Positions 1-9,921 of a DNA stretch of 64,000 nucleotides are shown here, in pieces. Position 1 is the first letter of the stretch; the number at the start of each line of letters is the position of its first letter. The position numbers and the translations under genes are program-made. The notes under the pieces are model-generated. The model was not told where the DNA came from and made no database searches. It saw nothing but the letters and a program-made list of their open reading frames with translations. The stretch comes from Schistosoma haematobium. Taxonomy: Eukaryota; Platyhelminthes; Trematoda; Strigeidida; Schistosomatidae. The stretch covers positions 13,026,152 to 13,090,151 of the forward strand of contig NC_067197.1 of NCBI RefSeq assembly GCF_000699445.3. Reading direction: 5' to 3'.

Positions 1-374
1 GTTAATGAGAAGTCAACCGGAAATCCATCGTGATTGTTTCAAGCTCGTCTCCATACCACACTTCGACCTCTAATGTAATCTACATATGTCTATTATGAAT
101 ATCCCATTGTAGCGCATACTAAACCTGCCGAGTGTAAAAAGCAAATAGATTGAAAGGTAATGCTTGAAATGAAATCTTTAGAGAGAATTATATTTTTACA
201 TGCCAGCACTCACCCCACTAAATGAATAGAAAAATGTCTAGAAATACCGCGTAAATTTAAAATATTGGAAAACAGGATACGCTATAAATTCACTATCACG
301 TAACTTATTTCTTATTTTCAGTTCAGTGTTCTTGAATATTCTATAGAGATATAAAAATAAATTCTGTAATGATT
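1..374. other. AT-rich DNA, nothing recognised
   Basis: No reading frame with recognisable motifs and no repeat shared with the rest of the window was seen here. Confidence 0.5.
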
Positions 375-690
375 TTTCGATTGAGATCATGAACCGATTG
401 ATGTTAAACCACCGTTGGGAACCTGGAAGAACTGAACGGCCGTTTAGTCCTATTGTGGGGTTCCTCAGCAGTGCGAATCCACAACCTTGCTCGCGGTATT
501 CAAACCCAGGGCCTTCAGTCTCGCGAGCGAACGCTTAACCTACTGAACCACTGAGCCGGCATCCAATTGTGTTAGTGTCTAACATAAACCAATCCACGAA
601 ATTACTCGACCATCTTCCATTGTACTGAGGTAGATACCTGTCTCTACCCGACACGGATTAGCTCCACTGGTCACGGCAATTCTGTTATGA
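375..690 (-). mobile_element. tRNA-derived SINE, nearly full length
   Basis: Read on the minus strand this is the same ~370-bp unit found many times in the window: a head region, a tRNA-like part with boxes A and B, a hammerhead-like block (428-474), and a tail beginning 'ccaggttcccaacggtgg'. Box B is mutated (ggtttgaatacc on the minus strand). In the ribozyme block the conserved GAAAC is TAAAC, so self-cleavage is expected to be lost. It shares this change and a GUU cleavage triplet with the copy at 45616-45996, which suggests one subfamily. The 3' tail is cut short at the left edge. Confidence 0.85.
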
Positions 691-1336
691 TTTATCTACT
701 TTTTATAACCTTCTTTAAAAGATATCTAAGGTCTAAACACAAATCTACCAACCATTAAACATTTCAAAACGACTTTTGGTACAACTCATAATTAGTTCAT
801 CATTCAAAAAAGGTTAGTTAAATAATGAATGTCATACAATCCAGTAACTGAAAATATAGAAGTTTGATTAATGGAATTGACATTTATCAGGTCAAGGTCT
901 AGTACACACATTATAACTTCTTTTCTACTACGGTTATTTTAATATATCGAAAAGTCATTATGTTTTTCTATCTAAACTGAATGTATTATCATGGAACTAT
1001 TTCATCAGTTATTTGAAATATGATTATTATATTGTAAATTATTAGATTTTAAATGTAGTAGCAAATCATTTGTACAATATCAATATGCCTGTAATGTTTT
1101 GATTATCTAATTGTTTCGATGTTCAATATGTTTTTGCAATTCAAATTCATTTGATACACCTTGGTTTGATAAGTTGGCATAATTGTCTTTATTGTTCAGA
1201 ATATACGTTAGTGGTAATCAACCTAATAAAGAATACTATGATTAATTGTTAAGTTTTAGAGCTTCAGTAGTTTGATCAGTTGAAAAACTGAAATAATAAA
1301 TGAGTTCAACCATTAAAATCTCAATCTATTTTATCT
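691..1336. other. AT-rich DNA, nothing recognised
   Basis: No coding or repeat signal recognised. Confidence 0.4.
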
Positions 1337-1722
1337 TTTACTTACTTACTTACGACTGTTACTCCTCATGGAAGAGCATAGGCCACTCACAAATATTCCC
1401 CATCCAACTCTGTCCTGGTCAATTCTTTCCAGTTGTTTCCAGTTACTATTCATCCTTTTCATTTCTGCTTCCAATTCCTAACGCAGTGTGTTCTTCGACC
1501 TTCCTCTTTTCCGTTTCCCTTCAGGATCCCAAGTTAGGGCTTGTATGGTGATGCAGTTTGATTATTTCCGAAATGTATGTCCTATCCATCTCCAACGTCT
1601 TTTCCTAATTTCCTCTTCAGATGGAAGCTGATTTGTTATCTCCCACAGTAGGCTGTTGCCGATGGTACCCGATCAACAGATATTGAGTATCTTGCTTAGA
1701 AAACTGTTTATAAATACTGTAG
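1337..1722 (-). mobile_element. RTE-clade LINE, 3' end fragment
   Basis: The minus strand reads as the C-terminal part of an RTE reverse transcriptase ORF, with degenerate frames around recognisable pieces such as 'LGNWKQK.KR' and '[14 protein letters not shown]'. It ends in the GTAA repeat typical of this family (seen as ttacttacttac at 1338-1350). It is homologous to 12500-12899 of the full-length RTE in this window. It forms an inverted repeat of about 165 bp (roughly 95% identical by eye) with 2236-2416. It is 5' truncated and non-functional. Confidence 0.85.
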
Positions 1723-1815
1723 CTTTACTAGGGCTACTGCTGGTTCCAAGACCGGGTAAAGGAGGAGGATTGAACGTGAGGTCAGCATTCCCATCCCGTA
1801 GAAAACAATATCTCT
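1723..1815 (+). mobile_element. RTE 5' leader fragment
   Basis: This matches the 5' untranslated leader of the RTE element at 9688-9785 (shared 'ggtaaaggaggagg' type block and 'cccatcccgtagaaaac'). It lies directly against the minus-strand 3' end fragment, so on the minus strand an inverted 5' leader precedes a sense 3' end. This is the layout expected from twin priming or from two nested truncated insertions. Confidence 0.75.
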
Positions 1816-2235
1816 ATTCATCTAACAATAATGGCACTTAATCGGTAATGAAGCGAGACGAAAAATGCAAGAAACGAAATTATCTCCACCTTTAGTTTAG
1901 ATACATATACTACAACTGAGAGCCTTATCATAAAAGCACATCAGAATTTACTAAAATTTGTCACACCCTAGAAATGATAAATCAAGATTATCCATCGAAT
2001 TTAGTTCTTGAAAAGAGAAATTAACACACACTACTTGACAGAAAAGTCGAATGTACGATTGATCTGTTAATTTATTAACTTAAAATGATGTTTGACGTGT
2101 TACAGTATTAATTTTACTGACACGATTTTTCAATAGAATAGAAAATGAAAACGAAAAACGTTTACATAAACGTAGCTGTTAATAAAAAGTGATGTATACG
2201 ATCACGATAAGCATAAATTAATAGGAATAATGTAG
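1816..2235. other. AT-rich spacer between inverted RTE fragments
   Basis: No feature recognised. It forms part of the loop of the inverted repeat described for 1337-1722 and 2236-2416. Confidence 0.4.
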
Positions 2236-2416
2236 AGTTTGACCGAGGGAAACCAAAGAATACACTGCGTTAGGAATTGGAAGCAGAAATGAAAAGGATG
2301 ATTAGTAACTGGAAACAACTGGAAAGAATTGTCCAGGACCGAGTTGGATGGGGAATATTTGTGAGTGGCCTATGCTCTTCCATGAGGGGTAACAATCGTA
2401 AGTAAGTAAGTAAGTA
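2236..2416 (+). mobile_element. RTE-clade LINE, 3' terminal fragment
   Basis: The 3'-most ~180 bp of an RTE element, ending in GTAA repeats at 2396-2414. It is almost the mirror image of 1337-1520; only about six differences were noticed over ~165 bp. Confidence 0.8.
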
Positions 2417-2663
2417 AATTAATAAATAAGTCAGGGTTAGGAACTAGATTTAGAGTTTCATTACGAATTGACATCAGCTAAAATGCAAAAACGCTATTTG
2501 GACAAATGGGTGAATGAATCTCACGCTAAAATCCAAGACCTGTTGTCCTAAATCTGATTGGCTCGTCCATAAATTATAGTCTCGCCCAACACAAGAAAAA
2601 TTTGTATTACACTGTCTACTGTTCATTAAACACCGGTTCTTATTTCAGCAATAAATTACCATT

Positions 2664-2712
2664 CATCAGTATAGGGTTGTGAAGATTGTTTATTGAACTT
2701 TGTGAACTGATT
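2664..2712 (-). mobile_element. SINE 3' tail relic
   Basis: The block 'atcagtatagggttgtg' is the reverse complement of the terminal 'ccacaaccctatactgat' tail seen in the other SINE copies (for example near 17453 and 20505). Only the tail is visible; the rest has decayed. Confidence 0.5.
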
Positions 2713-3802
2713 TTTAGTTAAGGAAAGAGATCCATCATTTCAACGAAGAGAATTTTCTTTTCAATGATTTCACTTATTTATGCTGTGCAATCATACTTAT
2801 TGTTAATTTTATTTGCTAAAATAGTAATAATCTATTCCTAATGGTTATCAGGTGGACAATTATCTTCACTTAACCACTTTTCATCAACCGATTATTACAG
2901 AACTGATTTTTATTTATACAGTTGATGACTGAATTATTAATAAATTGGATTTTTTAGGGCTTGACGGATAAAGCGCTAAATTAATGAATAAAAGTCCTGT
3001 CTCATAATTCTTCTTATCATCACTCGGATTACTCTTTAACTATGGTGACCAAGCAACTGAAGAATTGAGAATGACTAACCACAAGTATCCCTAAAGCAAT
3101 CTTCATAGATAAAGAAACATCAAAATCACTAATGTTAATAATTCGATGTAGAAGGGTAATTCGCTCGAAGATGTACTTATGCATCAACTAATTTGAATAA
3201 ATAAGTATCAGGTATAGTAAATCTCTACTTATATTACACCGACTGAGCACTGACTAATAGCCAATATCATGTTTATCTATTTTTAACTGCTTATCGAGTC
3301 CTATTGATCAAGTTACCGCTCTGTCATTAGAATTAGTAATAATGTATCAAAATCCCATCGAGGATATCGGTTCCCTCAAGATTCCAGATACTTGTTGGTG
3401 ATGAGTGCCGACTAATACGAAACCTAGATCAGAAAACGTATTTTGTTGACTGCCTTCAATCACATAAGATAGTCGTCTGTAATACCTATTAAACTATGGT
3501 TTGTTTGATAAAAATGTTTAAAATGAACAAACGAAGATAAGCAATCTCTCTATGGAATCAAGCAAGAATTGTAACACACACAGAACCAAATAACTAAGAC
3601 TCTATTGTTTTAGTGACCCGTTGATTGATGATGAAATTGATTCTCAAACTTGTCATATTTCCTTAATCCCCTAACCTATAAATCGATTATTATCAAGATG
3701 TTTCAACGAGAAAAACTGAATTATTATTGACTTTAGAACGAATGACTTAAAATCCAGTGATGTTAATTTAAAACATAACATAAATTTCAGGCAGAGACAA
3801 AC
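2713..3802. other. AT-rich DNA, nothing firm
   Basis: No gene recognised. A weak hammerhead-like string lies near 3390-3420 but lacks the invariant core C (see rejected items). Confidence 0.4.
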
Positions 3803-3880
3803 AATAGTTAGCAGTGGAATCCAGGACGCGTATTTCATTTTATTTGTGGATCATCATCTAGATGTATCTGGATCCCAGGG
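3803..3880 (-). ncRNA. Sm-alpha type hammerhead relic
   Basis: The minus strand reads close to the schistosome Sm-alpha hammerhead block: 'aatgaaatacgcgtcctgg' followed by 'attccactgctaact'. The CUGAUGAG core is replaced by a degenerate AUGAUGAU and stem II has decayed, so it is inactive. Confidence 0.7.
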
Positions 3881-4429
3881 TTGATAATGTACAATCTAAA
3901 TTGTTCTATAAACATTCCCCATTCAAGATGATAGAGTGTTACAGAGCTGAACTATCTTAGAAAAGTATAATATAATTTTATTTTTTTGCTTTATTATCAA
4001 CACGCAAGCATTATGATATAAGAAAAGTAATTCCTTTCACAAATAACCAATTCCCGTATGCACTAGTGATTATTAACTTAAACTGTTAACATTAAAGGAA
4101 ATGTGTAGTAATTCATCATCTTAATCAACAAACCGATTTTTGTTTTACTACATAGATGATTGAATTTTTCACTTGTGATTATAACATTCATGACTAACAT
4201 TACCCATAAGGTTTTCAATACATAACAAGTGTATCTTACTCAACACTTATGGTCATATTTCCTTTTTTTATTAGGTGACTGGGGCAATTTTTTTGTAACC
4301 ATATAAACTGAATATCCTATTAACACTAGATACTGTTACAAAAGGAATTAACTAAGTAATTCACTTTACAACTATAAATAAACTACCAACTAAAATAAAC
4401 TGATTTAAATCAAATCTAAATTGTTCCAA
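3881..4429. other. AT-rich DNA, nothing recognised
   Basis: No coding or repeat signal recognised. Confidence 0.4.
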
Positions 4430-5384
4430 TATTACTTACTTACGCCTGTTACTCCTAATGGAGCATAGGTCGCCGACCAGCATTCTCCATCCCATCCTGT
4501 CCTGAGCCCTCCTTTCTAATTCTATCCAACTGTCGTTCATTCTCCTCATGTCTGTTTCCATTTCTCGGAGTAATGTAATCTTTGGTCGTCCTCTTTTCCT
4601 TTGACCTTCAGGATTCAATGTGGGGGCTTGTCTTGTGACGCAGTTGGGTGCTTTCCTCAATGTGTGTCCTATCCACTTCCAGTGCTTCTTCCTGATTTCC
4701 TCCTCCATTGGGATCTGGTTTGTTCTATCCCACAGTTGGTTGTTGCTAATAGTGTGCGGCCAACGGATCCGAAGTATTTTGCGAAGACAACTGTTAATAA
4801 ACACCTGTATTTTCTGGATGATGGCTTTCGCAGTTCTCCAGGTTTCTGCCCCATACAGTAGAACTGTCTTGACATTTGTATTGAAAATCCTGACCTTGGT
4901 GTTGGTTGAAAGTTGCTTTGAGTTCCAGATGTTCCTCAGTTGTAAATATGCTGCTCTTGCTTTGCCGATCCGCGCCTTCACATCTGCATCAGATCTACTG
5001 TGTTCATCAATGATGCTGCCCAAATATGTAAAGGTTTTTACATCTTCCAAATCTTCTCCGTCAATTGTGATTGGATTGGTGCATGCTGTGTTGAATCGGA
5101 GAATCTTGCTTTTCCCTTTGTGTATATTTAGACCTACTGCTGCTGAGGCTGCTGTTACACTGTTCGTCTTCTCCTGCATTTGTTGTTGGGATTGTGATAG
5201 AAGGGCCAGATCATCTGCGAAGTCTAGATCGTCCAACTGCATCCTAGCTGTCCACTATATTCAACGCTTCCCCCAGATGTTGACGTTTTCATGATCCAGT
5301 CGATCACCAGGATAAAGAGAAAGGGTGAGAGTAAGCAACCTTGCCTGACACCGGTCTTTACTTCGAACGAGTTTGTCTAATATG
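4430..5384 (-). mobile_element. 5'-truncated RTE LINE (copy A)
   Basis: The minus strand matches 11965-12899 of the full-length RTE at 9688-12899 at about 99% identity. It starts within the reverse transcriptase between motif A and the FADD box and runs to the GTAA 3' terminus at 4432-4443. It carries the same frameshift and the same two stop codons just before '[10 protein letters not shown]' as the full-length copy, so the two copies share a defective ancestor. The 5' truncation lies near 5380. No clear target duplication was found. Confidence 0.93.
4436..5242 (-). pseudogene. RTE reverse transcriptase C-terminal ORF (copy A)
   Basis: A 268-residue open frame covers the catalytic FADD box (residues 8-11), the downstream thumb-like region with '[19 protein letters not shown]', and the C-terminal domain ending in 'CSIRSNRRK'. 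The true ORF would extend upstream; the open frame here simply begins after the shared frameshift/stop cluster. Compared with the sister ORF at 12084-12890 only two residue differences were found (G/D in 'YLGSI' and R/G near the end). It cannot make a functional enzyme because the endonuclease and most reverse transcriptase motifs are missing. Confidence 0.9.
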
Positions 5385-5979
5385 TTAGACAGTTATTATT
5401 AATGATTATTGTAAATAATAATATATTATGAAAATAATTACAGAACCCATACCAATCTACTGACATGATCAACTTGATAAAGATATTAGTGTTATATGTA
5501 AACGACCGATATGTGATATTAGCTTGTTTGAAATGTTTTACTTTAAAAAAAACATTTTAGGTTGTACATTTTTTACGTGTATTACAGCAATCAAAGGCGT
5601 CAGTCAAGAACTGTTAATTGTTTTTAGGTGAATATCCTGTTGATATATGAACGGTATGTTTAAAGTCATTTCCGGTGACGTGATGTAGTGATTATAATCA
5701 TCTACAAATAGAGAAAATGAAACGGAAACAGAGAGCATAGAATAATAACAGTGATAATTTTTATGATAAGTTTGGCACCATACATGTCCCAGATTGTTTT
5801 ATGATCTATGATTCGGAATAAATAATATTTAAACTAGTTAAGTTTTCCAGGGATAGTGTAAGTGTAAAGTACCTGCAGGTAGGGAGATCTAATGATCGGG
5901 CTCAGTAATAACAATAATTAAAGATTCAATGTTCTTATAATTTCACTAGTGTAATAAGATATAATTAAAGATGCGAGGA
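5385..5979. other. AT-rich DNA, nothing recognised
   Basis: No coding or repeat signal recognised. Confidence 0.4.
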
Positions 5980-6400
5980 CATTTAAGGCACTTTCAGAGA
6001 ATAACTAAGCATAGATACGGCGAAAAAGGATGAGAGTGACTTTATTTCATGGACAGATTGCAGTAAATTATTCCAGAGTCTAGAAAATTTTCGGATAAAG
6101 CAATTCATATAACGAGAAGATTTATCATGAGACCTCTTCACTAATGATAGAAGGTTATGAATGCCATAACAAGACCTTTCTGCATAATGAATCGTATCAT
6201 TAGATGTATAAGATGGTTTAATAGGTATTTTGAAGTAAAAGACTAGGTTATGTCCATAAACGGTAGAATTCAAGCTTATGGCATCTAGATTTATAGTTTA
6301 AAGTGCAATTAGTCCCAAGAATACGTGGTTTAAATCGCTTCTGAATGAGTTCCAGCCTTGATCTATCTTTTATGCGAATACCAATAAGAATAAAAAAAAT
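5980..6400 (-). pseudogene. Relic of a LINE ORF2 C-terminus
   Basis: Minus-strand frames contain 'RSRLELIQKRFKPRILG' (near 6380-6320), which resembles the 'LE.VQ.RF.R...G' segment after the reverse transcriptase in CR1/Jockey-like LINEs. In another frame the 96-residue ORF 5983-6273 contains 'RKFSRLWNNLLQSV' and 'SLSSF', resembling the 'ALWNSLP..I....SL..F' end of those proteins. The frame changes between them indicate a decayed copy. This is a motif judgement only. Confidence 0.5.
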
Positions 6401-6649
6401 TCGTTATTATGAGATTGGTTGGACACAAACTTTATCCATAAAAATACATGAGTTATTTCGAGTTTAACTTGATTGATTCTCCATAGTATATAAACGATTG
6501 ACGACCACTAATAATCATTTGTTATGCCTAAAAGATCTTTGAAATATCCAGCTATTTGGTATGTTTAAGATATCAGAAATGATCAAAATTATTAAATAAA
6601 TAAAATAGTTATGTTAAAACTAACAACTATATATGTTATCAGTATGAAT

Positions 6650-6950
6650 TTGTGAAGATTATTGGATTTATTGAAACCGCTAACTGATCAAAATTAGTCA
6701 ATCACCGAAAACCTGGAATGACTGGATTGCTTTCACTCCTAGTATTGGACTCCTCATCAGTGCGCATCCATGGCCCCGAGACTGGAACTCGAACTCAGAA
6801 CCTTATATCTTGAGTCCAAACGCTTAATCTTTCAACCACTGAGCTGGATTCAGTTCTCAGCTGTGGAGTTGTGGATGCTCATTGGTGAGGGGTCCCATAC
6901 TAGAACTAAACACCTGTCCAGTGCTTAAATCGTTTCGTGATTTCAATTAA
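6650..6950. mobile_element. Fold-back SINE (minus half then plus half)
   Basis: A minus-strand SINE copy (6650-6853, with degenerate boxes and ribozyme block 6720-6764) is followed directly by a plus-strand piece (6864-6950) that covers the ribozyme block and start of the tail. The two 3' tails therefore point outward. In the minus copy the ribozyme core C3 is A (reads 'gcactgatgagg'), which disables it; in the plus piece GAAAC is TAAAC. Confidence 0.7.
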
Positions 6951-7565
6951 ATACATATATTATATGTTCCTCTGTTTCATATGCTTAAGATGACTACATA
7001 AGCAATCATATTGTCCTGCTTTTTAGAAGCTCTACTGTTCACAAATTTGGTGTTGTATTTTTCTGAGGTAATTAGCATATAAAGCTAAAACTATGTGTAT
7101 CATATTTGATGATGTTCATCAGTTTAACATAATGAAAACTCTAAGAGTTTCATTCTCTATGCATTTTTTTGTTTTACAATTGATTGGTCGCCGAGTAGTG
7201 ATCAATTTAATGTTGATCTAGTCCTTTTTTGTATCGATAAAATTCTCTTGATCAACGAATTGGAATGTGGTTATCAGTTTCAATGATTAGACATCACTTG
7301 CACCATACTGAAATCTCAGTTAATTGAAGGTAATCAATTGACTTTCCTGTCGATTACTTCCAACCAATAGTGCGGTAAAAAAAAACATATATTACTTACT
7401 CAAATGTGGAAATCTAGTTATTTCCGATCATATCATCATAATAACCAAACAGGGCATAAAATAAATTAGAAAACATACTTAATGAGTGTATATTAACTAT
7501 CGGTCGATGCTAACTATTCTTCAACTGGTTAGTTTTTGTGTAATGAAAGATTTGATTGGTATAAT
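6951..7565. other. AT-rich DNA, nothing recognised
   Basis: No coding or repeat signal recognised. Confidence 0.4.
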
Positions 7566-7579
7566 TCATTAATTTATAT
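7566..7579 (+). repeat. Target-site duplication, left
   Basis: The 14-mer tcattaatttatat occurs here and at 8023-8036, exactly bracketing the PLE-derived insertion. Confidence 0.85.
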
Positions 7580-8022
7580 TTTGGTGGAGTTTTGTTCTCT
7601 GAGCAAGATAGTTTGGTCAAAGTGGAAGAAAAATGGTACACCTAATGATAACGGATGCACACTACAGGATCCGCAAATACCAATACGTCGTAGAGGACCA
7701 AAAGATGAAGCTACAAAGGACACTCACGTCAGAACATGTGGAAATCTTGACAACAGCCATCGAGATATCATGCAAACGACACAGACACCCCAAAGAAAAA
7801 ACTAATCAAGATCTCAAAACCACCCATGGAAGAAAACACAAACAACTGCGTGATCAATCTATCAAAACAACCACTAACAAATACGGAAGAACACCTACTC
7901 CAAAAAGGATTAAACTACAATACAAGCGACGCCTCAAAGCTGGAATTCTTCGCAGCACTAGAGTCATACACGACCAAACCATCCACCAAAATCATCCACC
8001 TGAGCTACAAATCTCCACCATC
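7580..8022 (+). mobile_element. Internally deleted Penelope-like element insertion
   Basis: The insertion starts with 'ggagttttgttctctgagc', the same block as at 24446. It then joins, through what looks like an internal deletion, to coding sequence of a PLE N-terminal region: frame one 7633-7820 reads 'MVHLMITDAHYRIRKYQYVV...', and after a +1 shift frame two 7826-8029 contains 'CVINLSKQPLTNTEEHLL.KGLNY', which resembles the 'VVNLS...L...E...L..GL.F' motif upstream of the PLE reverse transcriptase. It ends with 'ccacctgagctacaaat' plus 'ccaccatc', a terminus shared with 24440-24593 and 51064-51140. Perfect 14-bp flanking repeats show it inserted as this short form. Confidence 0.75.
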
Positions 8023-8036
8023 TCATTAATTTATAT
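8023..8036 (+). repeat. Target-site duplication, right
   Basis: Second copy of tcattaatttatat, identical to 7566-7579. Confidence 0.85.
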
Positions 8037-8763
8037 CCTCTTCCATGGTGATTTATGTGGCGGCGCTTCTCATTATATCAAAGTTTTAATCTAAAACTGC
8101 TGATTACATGTTCTTTCTGTTGTATAAATGTATAAATCACACAACATATCCCTTTCATTCTATAAGGTAACAATTTGAAAAACTAAATATGAGAGAAATA
8201 TGTTTCTCACTTAAAGTTACACATGTAAACCACTTCGTTTATCGATTCCAGACTTACTAATTAATTTTACACAAGTAAAGTCAATCAAATAATATGTAAA
8301 TCATATAACCTGGTATGTTTCACAATATATATTCGAATAAAATGTTGCCAATCAGTTCAATCATGGGAATTGGAGCCTTTATAGTAGGTTACATGTTAGA
8401 GAAAAATAATAGAATTGATCAAACTACATTGCCAAATACTTGTTTAAAATGAATTCACTTTATCTATGGTAATTTCTCTCTTTTTCACACACACACCCAC
8501 ATACACATACATGCACATAAATAAACATGATCTTTTGCCAGAATACATCTAATTTATTTATAGTTTTATTGGTATTGATTAGTGTTTGTTTATTCATAAA
8601 TATTACTAAAATGGTTAATTTACTTATCAAGGTCGACCAAACAGTTTGTTGTTTAATTTATTGATTAACTTTAAAGATGTTTTCCATTGTGAATTGGAAA
8701 CAAATATCACCAAGATTCTGTGACTAAATTAGATACTTTATAAAAGAGAAGACTTAATTAAGA
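8037..8763. other. AT-rich DNA, short CA-rich stretch only
   Basis: Apart from a CA-rich stretch near 8485-8520, nothing was recognised. Confidence 0.4.
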
Positions 8764-9000
8764 TTATCAGTTTAGGGTTTGTGGAAATTGTTAAGTTTTT
8801 GATTGAGATCATGAACCGATTGATGTTAAACCACCATTGAAAACCTGGAAGCACTGAACGGCCGTCTAGTCCTATTTTGGGACTCCTCAGCAGTGCGCAT
8901 CCACGACCTCGTTAACCGGATTCGAACCCAAGGTCTTCAGTCTCGCGCGGTTCATGATCTCAATCAAAAACTTAACAATCTCCACAACCATTAAGCTGAT
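8764..9000. mobile_element. Fold-back SINE with palindromic tails
   Basis: A minus-strand SINE from its tail (8764) through the ribozyme block (about 8847-8912; GAAAC is TAGAC) and box B (8923-8934) breaks off at 8948. It continues directly into the plus-strand SINE tail 'ggttcatgatctcaatc' to about 9000. The two tails are inverted repeats of each other with about 130 bp between them. Confidence 0.8.
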
Positions 9001-9188
9001 AATTACCATCTGCTCACTAGTGACTAGCTTCGTGAGAAAATTCCCGGAGTTCTGGTGAGAAGCCGTGACCAGTGGAGCTAATCCGTGTCGGATAGAAACA
9101 GGTATCTACCTCAGGATAAAGGAAGATGGTCGCGCAATTTCGTGGATTGGTTGATGTTAGACACTATCACCATTAGATTCCGGCTCAG

Positions 9189-9243
9189 TGGTTCAGTAGG
9201 TTAGGCGTTCGCTCGCGAGACTGAAGGCCCTGGGTTCGAATCC
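9189..9243 (+). promoter_or_regulatory. Internal RNA polymerase III promoter (boxes A and B) of SINE
   Basis: TGGTTCAGTAGG (9189-9200) fits the tRNA box A consensus and GGTTCGAATCC (9233-9243) is an exact box B. The spacing of about 33 nt is tRNA-like. These support a tRNA origin and polymerase III transcription of the SINE; activity of this copy is not known. Confidence 0.85.
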
Positions 9244-9264
9244 CGCGAGCGGGATCGTGGATGC

Positions 9265-9312
9265 GCACTGCTGAGGAGTCCTACAATAGGACTAAACGGC
9301 CGTCCAATGGTT
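9265..9312 (+). ncRNA. Inactivated hammerhead ribozyme in SINE
   Basis: Order of elements: stem I strand GCACTG, core CTGAGGAG, a short stem-loop, then GGAC TAAAC instead of GGAC GAAAC, loop GGCC, and GTC. G12 of the hammerhead core is replaced by U, a change expected to abolish catalysis. Confidence 0.75.
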
Positions 9313-9671
9313 CCAGGTTTTCAATGGTGGTCTAACATCAATCGGTTCATGATCAAAAATTATTAAGATTAGTTTTCCCTTTAAGTAAAGGAATATTATA
9401 AAGGAATCAAGGTGTATCGGATCGAACAAAGTTACATTAAGTAAAAATCAGATCAGGTCAGTTTGCTCAGTTGGTTCGACAGTATGAAAATTTAATGAGA
9501 TATAGTCTGTTAATTATAAACGTTCCACTGGTCAATTGTAGGAGTTACATAATAGTTGATACAATCTAATATTATGAACACAGAATGGAGAATGCTGGTG
9601 GGTGGCTCAGAAGAAAGTAATTAAAATGTGAAACCATAGTATTTACGGTAGAAATTGACATTTTATCAAGC

Positions 9672-9687
9672 TATGCTTATTCACTTA
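9672..9687 (+). repeat. Target-site duplication, left
   Basis: The 16-mer tatgcttattcactta here is repeated exactly at 12900-12915 and brackets the RTE element. Confidence 0.93.
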
Positions 9688-9921
9688 ACTCCGCCTGGAG
9701 TCCCTTCGGGGGTTACTGCCGGTCCCAAGCCGGATAAAGGAGGAGGGTTGGGCATGGGGTTAGCGTCCCCATCCCGTAGAAAACTAACTCGCTAAAAAAC
9801 GCTAACCAGAAAAAATTATCCAAAACTTTTAAACTCTGCCCTGGGAGTCAGAAGGTCTTCATTTAGAAGAACTATGACGCCTCATGATGAAAGTTGAATT
9901 CCTTTAGAAGTTAGGAGGCCG

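Larger units (their letters stand above)
9012..9366 (+). mobile_element. tRNA-derived SINE, nearly full length
   Basis: This is a good example of the family: head 'ctcactagtgactagcttcg' (from 9013), a middle block around 9060-9160, the tRNA-like part (9180-9255), the ribozyme block (9265-9312), and the tail 'ggtggtctaacatcaatcgg' to 9358, truncated before the usual end. The ribozyme block keeps CTGAGGAG, stem I strand GCACTG, and GTC, but GAAAC is TAAAC, so it should not cleave. Confidence 0.9.

Noticed and set aside
3388..3425. Hammerhead-like string with TGATGAG and CGAAAC
   Set aside because: The first core base is G rather than C, stem II is only two pairs plus a wobble, and no stem I partner or cleavage triplet in the right place was found.
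4620..5294. 224-codon plus-strand open frame, repeated on the minus strand at 12032-12706
   Set aside because: It is the antisense shadow of the RTE reverse transcriptase ORF and is repeated only because the element is repeated.
7536..8094. Possible spliced host gene suggested by overlapping frames
   Set aside because: Target duplications and PLE motifs show an inserted, frame-shifted retroelement fragment.
9229..9246. tRNA gene because of an exact box B
   Set aside because: The acceptor stem and full cloverleaf do not form, and the block recurs inside a longer dispersed unit; it is a SINE head.
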